A stretch of 64,000 bases of DNA from Streptomyces gilvus (GCF_022513565.1 NZ_JAKWBE010000024.1:62001-126000); one strand, 5' to 3'; counted from the first letter of the stretch, positions 27,716-36,870 are shown. Made by a program: numbers and translations. Notes: generated by a model not told the origin, from the letters alone.

Positions 27716-29422
27716 CTAGGAGGCCGACGACGGCTTGTAGTCCTTGCCGAGGACCACCGAGACGTCGGCGTTCGCGCCGGCCTGGCCCTTGGTCACGGAG
27801 CTGGGGGGCAGTCCCAGGGTCTTGGCGACCTCGGTGGCGTTGTCCTTGTCGGCGGCGTCGGAGTAGACGACCTTGGACGTGGCGGCGGTGGCGGAGGTGC
27901 CGCCGTCGATGAAGGTGAAGCCGCCGTTGACGAGCGTCACACGGGTCTTCTCGGTGTTGTCCTTCACGCCGCTGGCGTTCTGCACGGAGACCCGGACGGC
28001 GGAGCCCTGGTCGGGGCTCTTGGCGGTGCCGCCGAGGACGTCCTTGACCACACTGGCGCTCGCCTGGGCGCTGAGCGTGCCGTCGTTCTGCACGGGCAGC
28101 AGGGCGGTCTTGTAGTCGCCCTCCTTGGCGAGGTCGGCGAGCTTGGCGAGGAAGGCGCCGAGGTCCTTTTCGGTCAGCGACGGGTCGAGGATCTGCGCGA
28201 GGGTCTGGACGGTCGTCGTGGCGCCCGTCGGGTCGGAGGACATCTTGCGCAGCACGCCCTGCATGACCTGGCCGAACCGCTCCAGCTGGGCGTTCTCGGC
28301 CTCCCCGGAGGCGCGGTAGGTGGCGTAGGCGACGGCCATCCTGCCGCTGAGGGTCTGGTCCTTGCCCCGGTGGACGAGGGGTGTGCTGCCCTTCTTCTTG
28401 GCGCTCGGGTCGGGCACGTCCGCATTGGTGTCGATGTCGATGTTGCCGACGAGGTCGACCAGGTTCTGCAGATAGGGCGTGTCGAGCCGCCAGGTGCCCT
28501 CGATGTTGGTGCCCAGGACCGTGTCGAGGGCGTCGCGGGTGCCGGAGGAGCCGTCGTCCTCGACGGACTTGGCGAGCGTGGTCGCGTTGCCCGTGTCGTC
28601 CGTCAGGGAGAGGGAGTTGGGCAGCAGCACGGTGGTGCCCTGCTTGGTGGTGGTGTTGTCGACGAGCAGCGCCGTGGAGGTGCCGCCCTTCGCGGTGTCG
28701 TGCAGGTGGACGACGATCACGTCACGGTTCTGGGCGCCCGCTGCCGTCGCGGTGCCCTTCTTGGCGCCGGAATCGGACAGCCCGGGCAGCTTCCCGGCGT
28801 ACCAGAGGTAGCCGACGCCGCCGACCGCGACCAGGGCCAGGACCACCACGAGGGCGACGAGCCGGCTGCGGGCGCGGCGCTTGGCCTCCTCGCGGCGCTC
28901 GGTGCGGTTCTCGGTGAAGTTCAGCCAGTCGATGACGTCCTCGGAGTCACCGTCGGGCTGCTCGACGAAGGCGAACTGCTCGGTGCGGTAGTCCCGTTCG
29001 GCCCTGGCGGAGTCCTCGGTGTCGTCCCGTTCGGGTTCCGCGGGACCGGCCTGCTGCGGGACGTGGGCGGTCTGCTCGGCGACCCGCGGCTGCTGCCCGC
29101 TCCTCGCGCTGTGCCCGTAGGGGTCGTACGGGGCGGCGGGCGCGGCCGGTTGGGCCGTACCGGCGCCGTACGGGTCGTAGGACGGGGCGTACGGCTGCCG
29201 GCCGGTGCCGTAGGGGTCGTACGCGGGGGGCTGCTGCTGCGGGCCGGTGGCGTACGGGTCGTAGCCGTAGTCCTGTTGCTGCGCGTACGGGTCGTAGGGC
29301 TGCTGGGGCGCCTGCTGCGGGGCGACCTGCTGGTACACGGGCCGGCCGTACTCGTCGTAGCCCACGAGCTCGTACTGGTTGTCCTGGTCGCCGCCGTAGC
29401 CCGCGTCGTATCGGTCGTTCAC
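27716..29422 (-). CDS. LytR/CpsA/Psr-like membrane protein with LytR C-terminal domain
   Basis: 568 residues from GTG at 29422 (GAGAGGGGC upstream). There is a Tyr/Gln/Pro/Asp-rich cytoplasmic N-terminus (about 1-150, with YDPYG repeats), one membrane helix (about 185-210, VALVVVLALVAVGGVGYLWY), a divergent LCP domain (about 235-440) and a LytR_C domain (about 475-565, VRVSVQNASGVKDNTEKTR). LCP enzymes attach polymers to the wall, but here the usual Arg-Asp catalytic signature (IPRD) is replaced by LLPNS, so activity is doubtful. It starts 16 bases after nadD and is co-transcribed with it. Confidence 0.8.
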   Translation of the reverse strand: MNDRYDAGYGGDQDNQYELVGYDEYGRPVYQQVAPQQAPQQPYDPYAQQQDYGYDPYATGPQQQPPAYDPYGTGRQPYAPSYDPYGAGTAQPAAPAAPYDPYGHSARSGQQPRVAEQTAHVPQQAGPAEPERDDTEDSARAERDYRTEQFAFVEQPDGDSEDVIDWLNFTENRTERREEAKRRARSRLVALVVVLALVAVGGVGYLWYAGKLPGLSDSGAKKGTATAAGAQNRDVIVVHLHDTAKGGTSTALLVDNTTTKQGTTVLLPNSLSLTDDTGNATTLAKSVEDDGSSGTRDALDTVLGTNIEGTWRLDTPYLQNLVDLVGNIDIDTNADVPDPSAKKKGSTPLVHRGKDQTLSGRMAVAYATYRASGEAENAQLERFGQVMQGVLRKMSSDPTGATTTVQTLAQILDPSLTEKDLGAFLAKLADLAKEGDYKTALLPVQNDGTLSAQASASVVKDVLGGTAKSPDQGSAVRVSVQNASGVKDNTEKTRVTLVNGGFTFIDGGTSATAATSKVVYSDAADKDNATEVAKTLGLPPSSVTKGQAGANADVSVVLGKDYKPSSAS

Positions 29423-29438
29423 CGGTGCCCCTCTCGGT

Positions 29439-30125
29439 TCACTCGCCGCGGTACAGCTCGCGCTTGTCGATGTAGCGCACGACGCCGTCCGGCACCATGT
29501 ACCAGATGGGGTCGCCCTTGGCGACTCTCGCACGGCAGTCCGTGGAGGAGATGGCCAGCGCGGGAACCTCCACCAGCGAGACGCCGCCCTCCGGGAGGCC
29601 GTGGTCGGTGAGGTGGTGGCCGGGGCGGGTGCAGCCGATGAAGTGCGCGAGGGAGAACAGTTCCTCCGAGTCGCGCCAGGTGAGGATCTGGCCGAGGGCG
29701 TCGGCGCCGGTGATGAAGAACAGGTCGGTGTCGGGGTTGAGGGCCCGCAGGTCGCGCAGGGTGTCCACGGTGTAGGTCGGGCCGCCGCGGTCGATGTCGA
29801 TGCGGCTCACCGAGAACTGCGGGTTCTCGGCGGTGGCGATGACCGTCATCAGATAGCGGTCCTCGGCCGGGGAGACCGTGCGGTGGCTCTTCTGCCAGGG
29901 CTGGCCGGTGGGGACGAACACCACCTCGTCCAGGTGGAACTGCGCGGCGACCTCACTGGCCGCCACGAGGTGCCCGTGGTGGATCGGGTCGAACGTTCCG
30001 CCCATGACCCCGAGGCGGCGCTTGCCGGGGTTCGACGGTCCGTTGCCCGGTCCGCTCAGCCGCCGGGTCGCGGTGCCGCTCGACGTGTCCTTCGCCGGAC
30101 CGGTAGGCATGTCCTGCTCTCCCAT
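29439..30125 (-). CDS. nadD: Nicotinate-nucleotide adenylyltransferase
   Basis: 228 residues from ATG at 30125; another ATG at 30110 (with GGAGAG upstream) is equally possible. Nucleotidyltransferase motifs: GGTFDPIHHGHL (with HxGH) and C-terminal ISSTDCRARVAKG (ISSTxxR), plus FVPTGQPWQK. The enzyme joins ATP and nicotinate mononucleotide to make deamido-NAD in NAD synthesis. It is the first gene of the nadD-LytR_C unit. Confidence 0.96.
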   Translation of the reverse strand: MGEQDMPTGPAKDTSSGTATRRLSGPGNGPSNPGKRRLGVMGGTFDPIHHGHLVAASEVAAQFHLDEVVFVPTGQPWQKSHRTVSPAEDRYLMTVIATAENPQFSVSRIDIDRGGPTYTVDTLRDLRALNPDTDLFFITGADALGQILTWRDSEELFSLAHFIGCTRPGHHLTDHGLPEGGVSLVEVPALAISSTDCRARVAKGDPIWYMVPDGVVRYIDKRELYRGE

Positions 30126-30205
30126 GCGTGCAGACCCTACCGGCCCGGCCTGAGCGCCTCGTTCGGCGGATGCCCGGGATGCCCCGCTTCGGGGGGACAG
30201 GGGGT

Positions 30206-30361
30206 TCAGCGGTCGCGGTTGAAGCGGGTGGTGATCCACAGCAGGAGCAGCAGGACGACGAGGGCGCCGCCGCCGGTGACCGCGGGGTTGAGGCTGTCGT
30301 GGTTGCCGCCTTCGGCTTCGGCCAGGGTGACCAGGTGCGCGGCGGTGGTGTGGAGGCTCAT
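30206..30361 (-). CDS. 51-residue single-pass membrane protein
   Basis: ATG at 30361 to TGA at 30206. The product MSLHTTAAHLVTLAEAEGGN... has a short polar N-terminus and one membrane helix (about 28-44, GGGALVVLLLLLWIT) ending in a positive tail (TRFNRDR). Codon third positions are G/C-biased as in real genes. It lies between nadD and a second small membrane protein on the same strand. Function unknown. Confidence 0.6.
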   Translation of the reverse strand: MSLHTTAAHLVTLAEAEGGNHDSLNPAVTGGGALVVLLLLLWITTRFNRDR

Positions 30362-30479
30362 CTTCGGCGGGACCTATCCGGTAGGCGGGGATAAAGATGT
30401 CGGCCCATGGTAAGCGGGGGCAGTGGCGGCGATCACGCCGACTCCTCCGTCTCCCCCGGCGGGGAACTCCGGGCGGTCC

Positions 30480-30641
30480 TCAGTCGTCTTTCCGCTTGTA
30501 GCCCCGCAGCAGGAACCACCCGGTGAACGCGCAGCCCAGGATCATCACCACCAGTACGACCCGGAGCAGATACCCCGATCCCTGGTGCTGGGGGGCGCTG
30601 GCGGCCGCGGCGAGCCAGGCGGCTGCTGGGATGTGCTCCAT
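30480..30641 (-). CDS. 53-residue single-pass membrane protein
   Basis: From ATG at 30641, preceded by AAGGAGAG. MEHIPAAAWLAAAASAPQHQ, then one membrane helix (about 23-45, LLRVVLVVMILGCAFTGWFLL) and a basic tail GYKRKDD. It diverges from the M48 protease gene. Function unknown. Confidence 0.65.
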   Translation of the reverse strand: MEHIPAAAWLAAAASAPQHQGSGYLLRVVLVVMILGCAFTGWFLLRGYKRKDD

Positions 30642-30768
30642 GGTGCGGGACTCTCCTTCGGTGTGGTGCCCGTCCACGGTAACTCCGCCTAGGCTGGGCC
30701 TTGCTTCGGGGGCGCAAAGGGCCGCACAAGGGTCCGCAAAGGGCCACTACACGCATGTGGGGGAAGAC

Positions 30769-31878
30769 ATGTCCGACGACGGCCACGAGCACAACGGACA
30801 CGAGCACGTACCGAGCAGGCAGCGCCGGCGCTTCCCGGGAATCTCCTCCCGTGCGTACGAGCACCCGGCGGACCGCAGCGCGCTGGTGGCGCTGCGCAAG
30901 CTGAGCGGCTTCGACACGGTCTTCAAGGCGCTCAGCGGGCTGCTGCCCGAGCGCAGTCTGAGGCTGCTGTTCCTGTCCGACTCGGTGCGCGTGTCCGACC
31001 AGCAGTTCGCCCACCTCAACGACATGCTGCGGGACGCCTGTTACATCCTGGACCTGGAGAAGGTCCCGCCGATGTACGTCAACCAGGACCCGCAGCCGAA
31101 CGCGATGTGCATCGGCCTGGACGAGCCGATCATCGTCGTCACCACCGGGCTCGTCGAGCTGCTCGACGAGGAGGAGATGCGGGCGGTCATCGGCCACGAG
31201 GTGGGCCACGCGCTGTCCGGGCACGCGGTGTACCGCACGATCCTGCTGTTCCTGACGAACCTGGCCATCCGGGTCGCGTGGATCCCGCTGGGCACGCTGG
31301 CGATCATGGCCATCGTGACGGCGCTGCGGGAGTGGTTCCGCAAGTCGGAGCTGTCCGCCGACCGGGCGGGGCTGCTGGTGGGCCAGGACCTGAAGGCCTC
31401 GATGCGCGGTCTGATGAAGATCGCGGGCGGCAACCACCTGCACGAGATGAACGTGGACGCGTTCCTGAAGCAGGCCGACGAGTACGAGGCGGGCGGCGAT
31501 CTGCGCGACTCGGTGCTGAAGATCCTGAACCTGCTGCCGCGCTCCCACCCCTTCACCACCATCCGGGCGGCCGAGCTGAAGAAGTGGTCCGAGACCCGGG
31601 ACTACCAGCGGATCATGGACGGCCACTACCCGCGGCGCAGCGAGGACAAGGACACCTCGGTCTCCGACTCCTTCCGTGAGTCGGCGGCGAGCTACGCCGG
31701 CAATGTGAAGAGCTCCAAGGACCCGCTGATGAAGCTGGTCAGCGACATCGCCGGCGGGGCGGGGGGCCTGGGCGGCCGCGTCCGGCGCGGCTTCGACGGC
31801 TTCACGAGCCCGGCACCGGGCGAGGACCGGCCGCAGGACGAGCCGCCGACGGACACTCCGCCGCGCACCGAGGACTGA
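30769..31878 (+). CDS. M48 family zinc metallopeptidase
   Basis: 369 residues from ATG at 30769 (GGGGGAAG upstream). The zinc site HEVGH is at residues 143-147 (AVIGHEVGHALSGHAV); the third ligand Glu is in SELSADRAG. Hydrophobic helices lie after the active site (about 155-185, ILLFLTNLAIRVAWIPLGTL). The N-terminus is His-rich (HEHNGHEH) and the C-terminal 60 residues are polar. HtpX/Ste24-like proteases cleave membrane proteins or peptides on the cytoplasmic side. Substrate unknown. A GC-rich hairpin follows. Confidence 0.9.
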   Translation: MSDDGHEHNGHEHVPSRQRRRFPGISSRAYEHPADRSALVALRKLSGFDTVFKALSGLLPERSLRLLFLSDSVRVSDQQFAHLNDMLRDACYILDLEKVPPMYVNQDPQPNAMCIGLDEPIIVVTTGLVELLDEEEMRAVIGHEVGHALSGHAVYRTILLFLTNLAIRVAWIPLGTLAIMAIVTALREWFRKSELSADRAGLLVGQDLKASMRGLMKIAGGNHLHEMNVDAFLKQADEYEAGGDLRDSVLKILNLLPRSHPFTTIRAAELKKWSETRDYQRIMDGHYPRRSEDKDTSVSDSFRESAASYAGNVKSSKDPLMKLVSDIAGGAGGLGGRVRRGFDGFTSPAPGEDRPQDEPPTDTPPRTED

Positions 31879-31893
31879 CGGGACCGGACCGGG

Positions 31894-31924
31894 GGCCGAC
31901 CGGGGCGGGGACGTCCCCTCGGCC
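31894..31924. terminator. Hairpin between the convergent M48 and DE-motif genes
   Basis: GGCCGA (31894-31899) pairs with TCGGCC (31919-31924), and inside it GGGG with CCCC; there is an asymmetric internal loop. A modest terminator for either strand. Confidence 0.4.
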
Positions 31925-31937
31925 GCTCACGCCTCGC

Positions 31938-33008
31938 TCAGAGCTTGGGCTGCGCGCTCGTCGCGAGCGTGCCGCACAGCGCCGTCGCGCCGCCCGTCGC
32001 GTACGGGTCCGTGCCGGCCGGGCCGCCCGACTTCGCGGTCTGGCCGGCCAGCAGCGGGTGGAAGTGGTTGGTGGAGTCCTCGGCGCAGGACAGGGGCCCG
32101 GCCTGGACGTAGGAGACGGTCAGCTGGGCCTGGTGCAGCCGCAGGTCGTCGCGGTCGAAGCGGAAGTGCAGCTCGCGCCGGACGGTGAACAGGGACGCCG
32201 GGGCCTTCGCTGCGGAGCCGGTCGGCTTCAGCGCGTAGACGAAGGTGTGGTCGGCGGTCACCTCGAGGGTGGCGGAGTCGGTCTCGGCGGCCTGCAGGCT
32301 GCCCTCGACGCGGATGCGGGGGTCGGCGAGCTCGGCGCGGGTCTGGTCGAAGCGGACCAGCCATCCGGTCGGCTGATGGCGCCCGTCGGCGGTCGGGCGG
32401 GCGAAGCTCTGGTCGAACTGGTCGAGCTGGTCGCCGTCGAGCATGACGCGCACCGAGCGGACGTCCTGGCCGCCGATCACCTCGGGGTAGAGCGAGGAGC
32501 GGACGATGTAGTCCTTCGCGGTGGTCAGCGCGGCGACCACCTGGCTGTCGGAGAAGTGCGCGGTGCGCCGCGTGGCCGGCAGCGGTATGCCCTCGGCGCC
32601 GACCCGGAACTGCGCGGCGGGGCTGTGGGCGAACAGGTACTCGGGATCGGCCGCCCCGGGCACCTTGCCCTGCGGGGAGAGCGGGATGACCGTCATCCGC
32701 AGGGGCTCTACGAGCTGGCGGTCGGCGGGCGTCGGGTAGGGGTGCCGTACACCCATGTAGATCGCCGTCCCGAAGGCGACGGCGATCAGCAGAACCAGGA
32801 TCAGGGCCTGCCGGGACAGGCCCCGGTGAAGGGGCGGGCGGCGCCGTACGGCGGGCGCGTGGTCGGCCATGCGCTCCTGCGCGGAGAACTCCTGGAGGCG
32901 GGCAGCGCGGACGAACGACTCGTCGAAGACGACGGATCGGTACTCGTCCTCTCCACCTCCGGGGCCGCCCTCGGGTGTCCCCTCAGGTGGGTCTCCAGGC
33001 CCGCCCAT
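31938..33008 (-). CDS. Conserved single-pass membrane protein with N-terminal VVFDESFVRAA motif
   Basis: 356 residues. An acidic N-terminus carries YRSVVFDESFVRAARLQE (about 23-40), then one membrane helix (about 67-86, ALILVLLIAVAFGTAIYMG) and a 270-residue extracytoplasmic domain with no recognised family (RMTVIPLSPQ..., two Cys near the C-terminus that could pair). The N-terminal motif is shared with the next protein. Seen by length and context it is a conserved Streptomyces protein; no function known to me. Upstream and on the same strand is the 188-residue motif protein, so both may act together at the membrane. Confidence 0.75.
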   Translation of the reverse strand: MGGPGDPPEGTPEGGPGGGEDEYRSVVFDESFVRAARLQEFSAQERMADHAPAVRRRPPLHRGLSRQALILVLLIAVAFGTAIYMGVRHPYPTPADRQLVEPLRMTVIPLSPQGKVPGAADPEYLFAHSPAAQFRVGAEGIPLPATRRTAHFSDSQVVAALTTAKDYIVRSSLYPEVIGGQDVRSVRVMLDGDQLDQFDQSFARPTADGRHQPTGWLVRFDQTRAELADPRIRVEGSLQAAETDSATLEVTADHTFVYALKPTGSAAKAPASLFTVRRELHFRFDRDDLRLHQAQLTVSYVQAGPLSCAEDSTNHFHPLLAGQTAKSGGPAGTDPYATGGATALCGTLATSAQPKL

Positions 33009-33108
33009 ACCTTCAGGGTAGGTCTCCGGAAGCCCCGGTAAACGCCCTGGTGCACGACAACTTCTGACAGGTTCTCACCAGAACCGGCCGAGCCCGCGAA
33101 GCGGCCGC

Positions 33109-33675
33109 TCAGGGGGTGCGCGGGATCACCGAGACCGCGGGCGGGGAGGTGTCGGCGGAAGCGGAGGGCGGGGCCGCGCTGCCCTGTTCCAGGCCCGTCG
33201 AGGCGGGCGGCGGGACCTGGTCCCGGTTGCTGGAGGAGGCGCCCCGGTAGACCGCGGTGAAGGCCAGCGCGACCATGCCGATGCCCATCACGATGGCCAG
33301 CATCCAGGCGACCGGGCGGTGCCAGTTGACCTTCTTGCCGTACGTCCCCGGGGCGCCGTAGCGGCCTTCGAGGACGTCGGTGTCGTCCAGGTCGTCGAAG
33401 TCGGGATCATGGCCGAAACCGGAGGGGTCGTACCCGTCCTCGTAGCGCTCCCCGCGCGCGTGGGCGCGGCGGGCCTCCGCCTCGGAGGCCTCGGCTCTGG
33501 CCTGGGCGGCGGCCAGGAGGCGTTCGACGGCGGTCGGCTCGTGCACCACGGCCGCCCGTACGAAGGCCTCGTCGAAGACCACGGAGGCGAACTCTTCGTC
33601 CGACACCCCGCGGTCGTGGTCGTCGTCGGGCTCCCAGCCGTCAGGGAACGGCGTGCCCCCCACGTCCTCCGGCAC
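33109..33675 (-). CDS. Conserved single-pass membrane protein sharing the VVFDEAFVRAA motif
   Basis: 188 residues from GTG at 33675 (TTG at 33702 would add nine residues). An acidic N-terminus contains FASVVFDEAFVRAAVVHEPT (about 28-47), followed by a charged helix, an Asp/Gly/Tyr-rich segment and one membrane helix (about 123-142, AWMLAIVMGIGMVALAFTAV), with a Ser/Pro/Ala-rich tail outside. No enzymatic motif. It lies between proA and the 356-residue protein with the same motif. Confidence 0.75.
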   Translation of the reverse strand: MPEDVGGTPFPDGWEPDDDHDRGVSDEEFASVVFDEAFVRAAVVHEPTAVERLLAAAQARAEASEAEARRAHARGERYEDGYDPSGFGHDPDFDDLDDTDVLEGRYGAPGTYGKKVNWHRPVAWMLAIVMGIGMVALAFTAVYRGASSSNRDQVPPPASTGLEQGSAAPPSASADTSPPAVSVIPRTP

Positions 33676-33804
33676 GGATCCAGAGTAGACCTGAGGGGTC
33701 AATTTGGGCAGACGGTAGGGAAATTCATCCGCTGGGTGAGACGCCTCTCACGCGGCGCGGGCGCGTGCCGGGCGCATATGCCCCCACGGTGGCCGCCCGC
33801 CCGC

Positions 33805-35091
33805 TCAGCGGCGGATGTGCCCGTCGCCGGTGACGATGTACTTGGTGCTGGTCAGCTCCGGCAGGCCCATGGGGCCGCGGGCGTGCAGCTTCTGCGTGGA
33901 GATGCCGATCTCCGCGCCGAAGCCGAACTGGCCGCCGTCGGTGAAGCGGGTCGAGGCGTTCACGGCGACGGTGGTGGAGTCGACCAGCTGGGTGAAGCGG
34001 CGGGCGGCCTGCTGCGAGGTCGTCACGATCGCCTCGGTGTGACCGGACGACCACAGCCGGATGTGCTCGACGGCCTTGTCGAGGGAGTCCACCACGGCGG
34101 CGGCGATGTCGTAGGACAGGTACTCGGTGTCCCAGTCGTCCGGGGTGGCCTCGACGACGGTGGCCTTGGTGTCCTTCGCGTACGCCAGCACCCGCGGGTC
34201 GGCGTGCACGGTCACCCCGGCCTCCGCGAGGGCGTCGAGGGCGCGCGGCAGGAACTCGGGGGCGATGTCCTGGTGGACCAGCAGGGTCTCGGCGGCGTTG
34301 CAGACGCTGGGCCGCTGGGCCTTGGAGTTGATCAGGATGTCGACCGCCATGTCGAGGTCCGCCCGGGCGTCGACGTAGACGTGGCAGTTGCCGGTGCCGG
34401 TCTCGATGACGGGGACGGTGGACTCGGCGACCACGGTCTGGATCAGCGAGGCGCCGCCGCGCGGGATGAGGACGTCGACCAGGCCCCGGGCGCGCATCAG
34501 TTCGCGGACGCTCTCGCGGCTCTCGCCGGGCACGAGCTGGATGGCGTCGGCGGGCAGCCCCGCCCCGCCCACGGCGTCGCGCAGGACCCGCACCAGGGCG
34601 GTGTTCGACTCGTACGCGGAGGCCGAGCCGCGCAGCAGGACCGCGTTGCCGGACTTCAGGCACAGGGCGGCGGCGTCCACGGTGACATTGGGGCGGGCCT
34701 CGTAGATGATGCCGACGACGCCGAGGGGCACCCGGACCTGGCGCAGGTCGATGCCGTTGGGCAGGGTCGAGCCGCGGACGACCTCGCCGACCGGGTCGGG
34801 CAGCGCGATGACGTCGCGCACGTCGGAGGCGATGGCCCGCACCCGCTCCGGGGTGAGCGTGAGACGGTCGATGATGGCCTCGCTGGTGCCGGCCTCGCGG
34901 GCCTTGGCGATGTCCTTGGCGTTGGCCTCGACGATCTCGCTCGTACGGACCTCCAGGGCGTCCGCGATCGCGCCCAGCGCGTCGTCCTTGACCGCGCGCG
35001 GCAGCGGGGCGAGGTCGGCGGCGGCGGCCTTGGCGCGGTAGGCGGCCTGGGTGACCGGGGACATGGAGTCGTACGGCGAAAGCGTGGTCAT
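33805..35091 (-). CDS. proA: Gamma-glutamyl phosphate reductase
   Basis: 428 residues from ATG at 35091. Aldehyde-dehydrogenase-like fold with the catalytic Cys in RPSVCNAAETLLVH and the NADPH-binding segment GVVGIIYEARPNVTVDAAAL; C-terminal AVNASTRFTDGGQFGFGAEI and HARGPMGL are ProA signatures. It reduces gamma-glutamyl phosphate to glutamate semialdehyde in proline synthesis. proB lies upstream, with one conserved gene in between. Confidence 0.97.
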   Translation of the reverse strand: MTTLSPYDSMSPVTQAAYRAKAAAADLAPLPRAVKDDALGAIADALEVRTSEIVEANAKDIAKAREAGTSEAIIDRLTLTPERVRAIASDVRDVIALPDPVGEVVRGSTLPNGIDLRQVRVPLGVVGIIYEARPNVTVDAAALCLKSGNAVLLRGSASAYESNTALVRVLRDAVGGAGLPADAIQLVPGESRESVRELMRARGLVDVLIPRGGASLIQTVVAESTVPVIETGTGNCHVYVDARADLDMAVDILINSKAQRPSVCNAAETLLVHQDIAPEFLPRALDALAEAGVTVHADPRVLAYAKDTKATVVEATPDDWDTEYLSYDIAAAVVDSLDKAVEHIRLWSSGHTEAIVTTSQQAARRFTQLVDSTTVAVNASTRFTDGGQFGFGAEIGISTQKLHARGPMGLPELTSTKYIVTGDGHIRR

Positions 35092-35152
35092 GAGGGAAGG
35101 GTAGTGCGCCGGACGGGCCCGTCCACCGCTCATCCCAAACCCCGAGACGGTC

Positions 35153-35629
35153 TCAAAAGGGGTGAACTCCGACAGGGGTGGCGGGCGGCGGGCCGTAGCC
35201 CTCGGCGAGGCGCTGGTGGTAGGTCTCGCGGTCGATGACCTCCAGGCCGACGATCTCCCAGGGCGGCAGCTGGGCGGTGCGGCGGTGCTCGCCCCACAGC
35301 CGCAGGGCGACCGCGGCCGCGTCGTGCAGGTCGCGGGCCTCCTCCCAGTACCGGATCTCCGCGTGGTCGTTGGCATATCTGCTGGTCAGGAGGAAGGGGT
35401 GGTCGTGGGCGAGCTGCTCCAGGCCGCGCCGGACCTCCGCCAGGGGGGCCTCGACGCCGGAGACGCTGAGCGTGACATGCCACAGGCGCGGCAGATCGGC
35501 CGGTTCCTCGTACCGATCGCCGGCCGCCACGCTGGTCAGGGCCCGCTCCTCGCCGGCCGCGCGGGAGGAGGCGCCCCCGGCACCGCCGGTGCCACCGCGG
35601 GACGTCGTCCCAGGGCGCACTCGTCTCAC
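35153..35629 (-). CDS. Conserved protein of unknown function between proB and proA
   Basis: 158 residues from GTG at 35629; the start is fixed by a perfect AAAAGGAGG ribosome site. After a Gly/Ala/Arg-rich N-terminus comes a compact domain (about 40-158): LPRLWHVTLSVSGVEAPLAE, HPFLLTSRYANDHAEIRYWE, WEIVGLEVIDRETYHQRLAE. No signal peptide or membrane helix. Its place between proB and proA suggests co-transcription with proA, but the sequence gives no biochemical clue. Confidence 0.8.
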   Translation of the reverse strand: MRRVRPGTTSRGGTGGAGGASSRAAGEERALTSVAAGDRYEEPADLPRLWHVTLSVSGVEAPLAEVRRGLEQLAHDHPFLLTSRYANDHAEIRYWEEARDLHDAAAVALRLWGEHRRTAQLPPWEIVGLEVIDRETYHQRLAEGYGPPPATPVGVHPF

Positions 35630-35763
35630 GACGGCCTCCTTTTCCCAGGGTCGGGCAGTGCTCGTGCGGAAGGTGTCCCTGGGACAAAGTTGAGCAGGCC
35701 GGGAGCCGCCACGTGACGCTTTTGCGGAACGTCCACCACCGGGGAAAGGACGTTTCGGGCTAT

Positions 35764-36870
35764 TTACGGGTGCAGGAGCACCAGATCGTCCCTGTGTACG
35801 ACCTCGCGCTCGTACGCGGCGCCCAGTTCGCGGGCGAGCTCCCGGGTGGAGCGGCCGAGCAGCTGGGGGATCTCCTTGGCGTCGAAGTTGACGAGCCCGC
35901 GGGCCACCGCGCGTCCCCGGGCGTCGCGCAGCTCCACGGGGTCCCCGGCGACGAACTCGCCCTCGACGGCGGCGATCCCGGCCGGCAGCAGCGACTTGCG
36001 GCGCTCGACGACCGCCCGTACGGCGCCGTCGTCCAGGGTGAGCGAGCCCTGCGGGGTGGAGGCGTGCTGGAGCCACAGCAGACGGTCCGCGGAGCGCTTG
36101 CCGGTGATGTGGAAGTGGGTCCCGGTGTCCCCGCCGGACAGCGCCTCGGCGGCGTGCACGGCACTGGTGAGGACCACGGGGATGCCGGCCGCGGCGGCGA
36201 TGCCGGCCGCCTCGATCTTGGTGACCATGCCGCCGGTGCCGACGCCCGCCTTGCCCGCGCTGCCGATCTCCACTCCGGCGAGGTCCTCCGGGCCCCGTAC
36301 CTCCGCTATCCGCGAGGTGCCGGGCCGGCCCGGGTCGCCGTCGTAGACGCCGTCGACGTCGGAGAGCAGGACCAGCAGGTCGGCGTGGACGAGGTGCGCC
36401 ACCAGGGCCGCGAGGCGGTCGTTGTCGCCGAAGCGGATCTCGTCGGTGGCGACGGTGTCGTTCTCGTTGACGACCGGGAACGCGCCCATCGCGAGGAGCT
36501 TGTCGAGGGTGCGGGAGGCGTTGCGGTGGTGGGCGCGGCGGCTCATGTCGTCGCTGGTGAGCAGGACCTGGCCGACGCGGACGCCGTAGCGGGCGAAGGA
36601 GGCGGTGTAGCGGGCGACCAGCAGGCCCTGGCCGACGCTGGCGGCGGCCTGCTGGCGGGCCAGGTCGCGGGGGCGGCGGCGCAGGCCGAGGGGGGCGAGG
36701 CCGGCGGCGATGGCGCCGGAGGAGACCAGGACGATCTCCTTCTCCCCTCCGCTGCGGCTCTTGGCCAGGACGTCGACGAGCGCGTCCACCCGGTCGGCGT
36801 CCAGGCCGCCGGAGGCGGTGGTCAGGGACGAGGAGCCCACCTTGACGACGATCCTGCGGGCCTGAGCCAC
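35764..36870 (-). CDS. proB: Glutamate 5-kinase
   Basis: 368 residues from GTG at 36870 (AGGCAGGAC upstream; the true start could be a few codons earlier). Amino-acid kinase domain (about 5-260): RIVVKVGSSSLTT, IVLVSSGAIAAG, FPVVNENDTVATDEIRFGDN, and GVGTGGMVTKI. A PUA domain follows (about 275-365). It phosphorylates glutamate in the first step of proline synthesis; the long PUA-bearing form is the common bacterial type. In Streptomyces it normally follows obgE; here a wall-polymer cluster intervenes. Confidence 0.96.
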   Translation of the reverse strand: MAQARRIVVKVGSSSLTTASGGLDADRVDALVDVLAKSRSGGEKEIVLVSSGAIAAGLAPLGLRRRPRDLARQQAAASVGQGLLVARYTASFARYGVRVGQVLLTSDDMSRRAHHRNASRTLDKLLAMGAFPVVNENDTVATDEIRFGDNDRLAALVAHLVHADLLVLLSDVDGVYDGDPGRPGTSRIAEVRGPEDLAGVEIGSAGKAGVGTGGMVTKIEAAGIAAAAGIPVVLTSAVHAAEALSGGDTGTHFHITGKRSADRLLWLQHASTPQGSLTLDDGAVRAVVERRKSLLPAGIAAVEGEFVAGDPVELRDARGRAVARGLVNFDAKEIPQLLGRSTRELARELGAAYEREVVHRDDLVLLHP

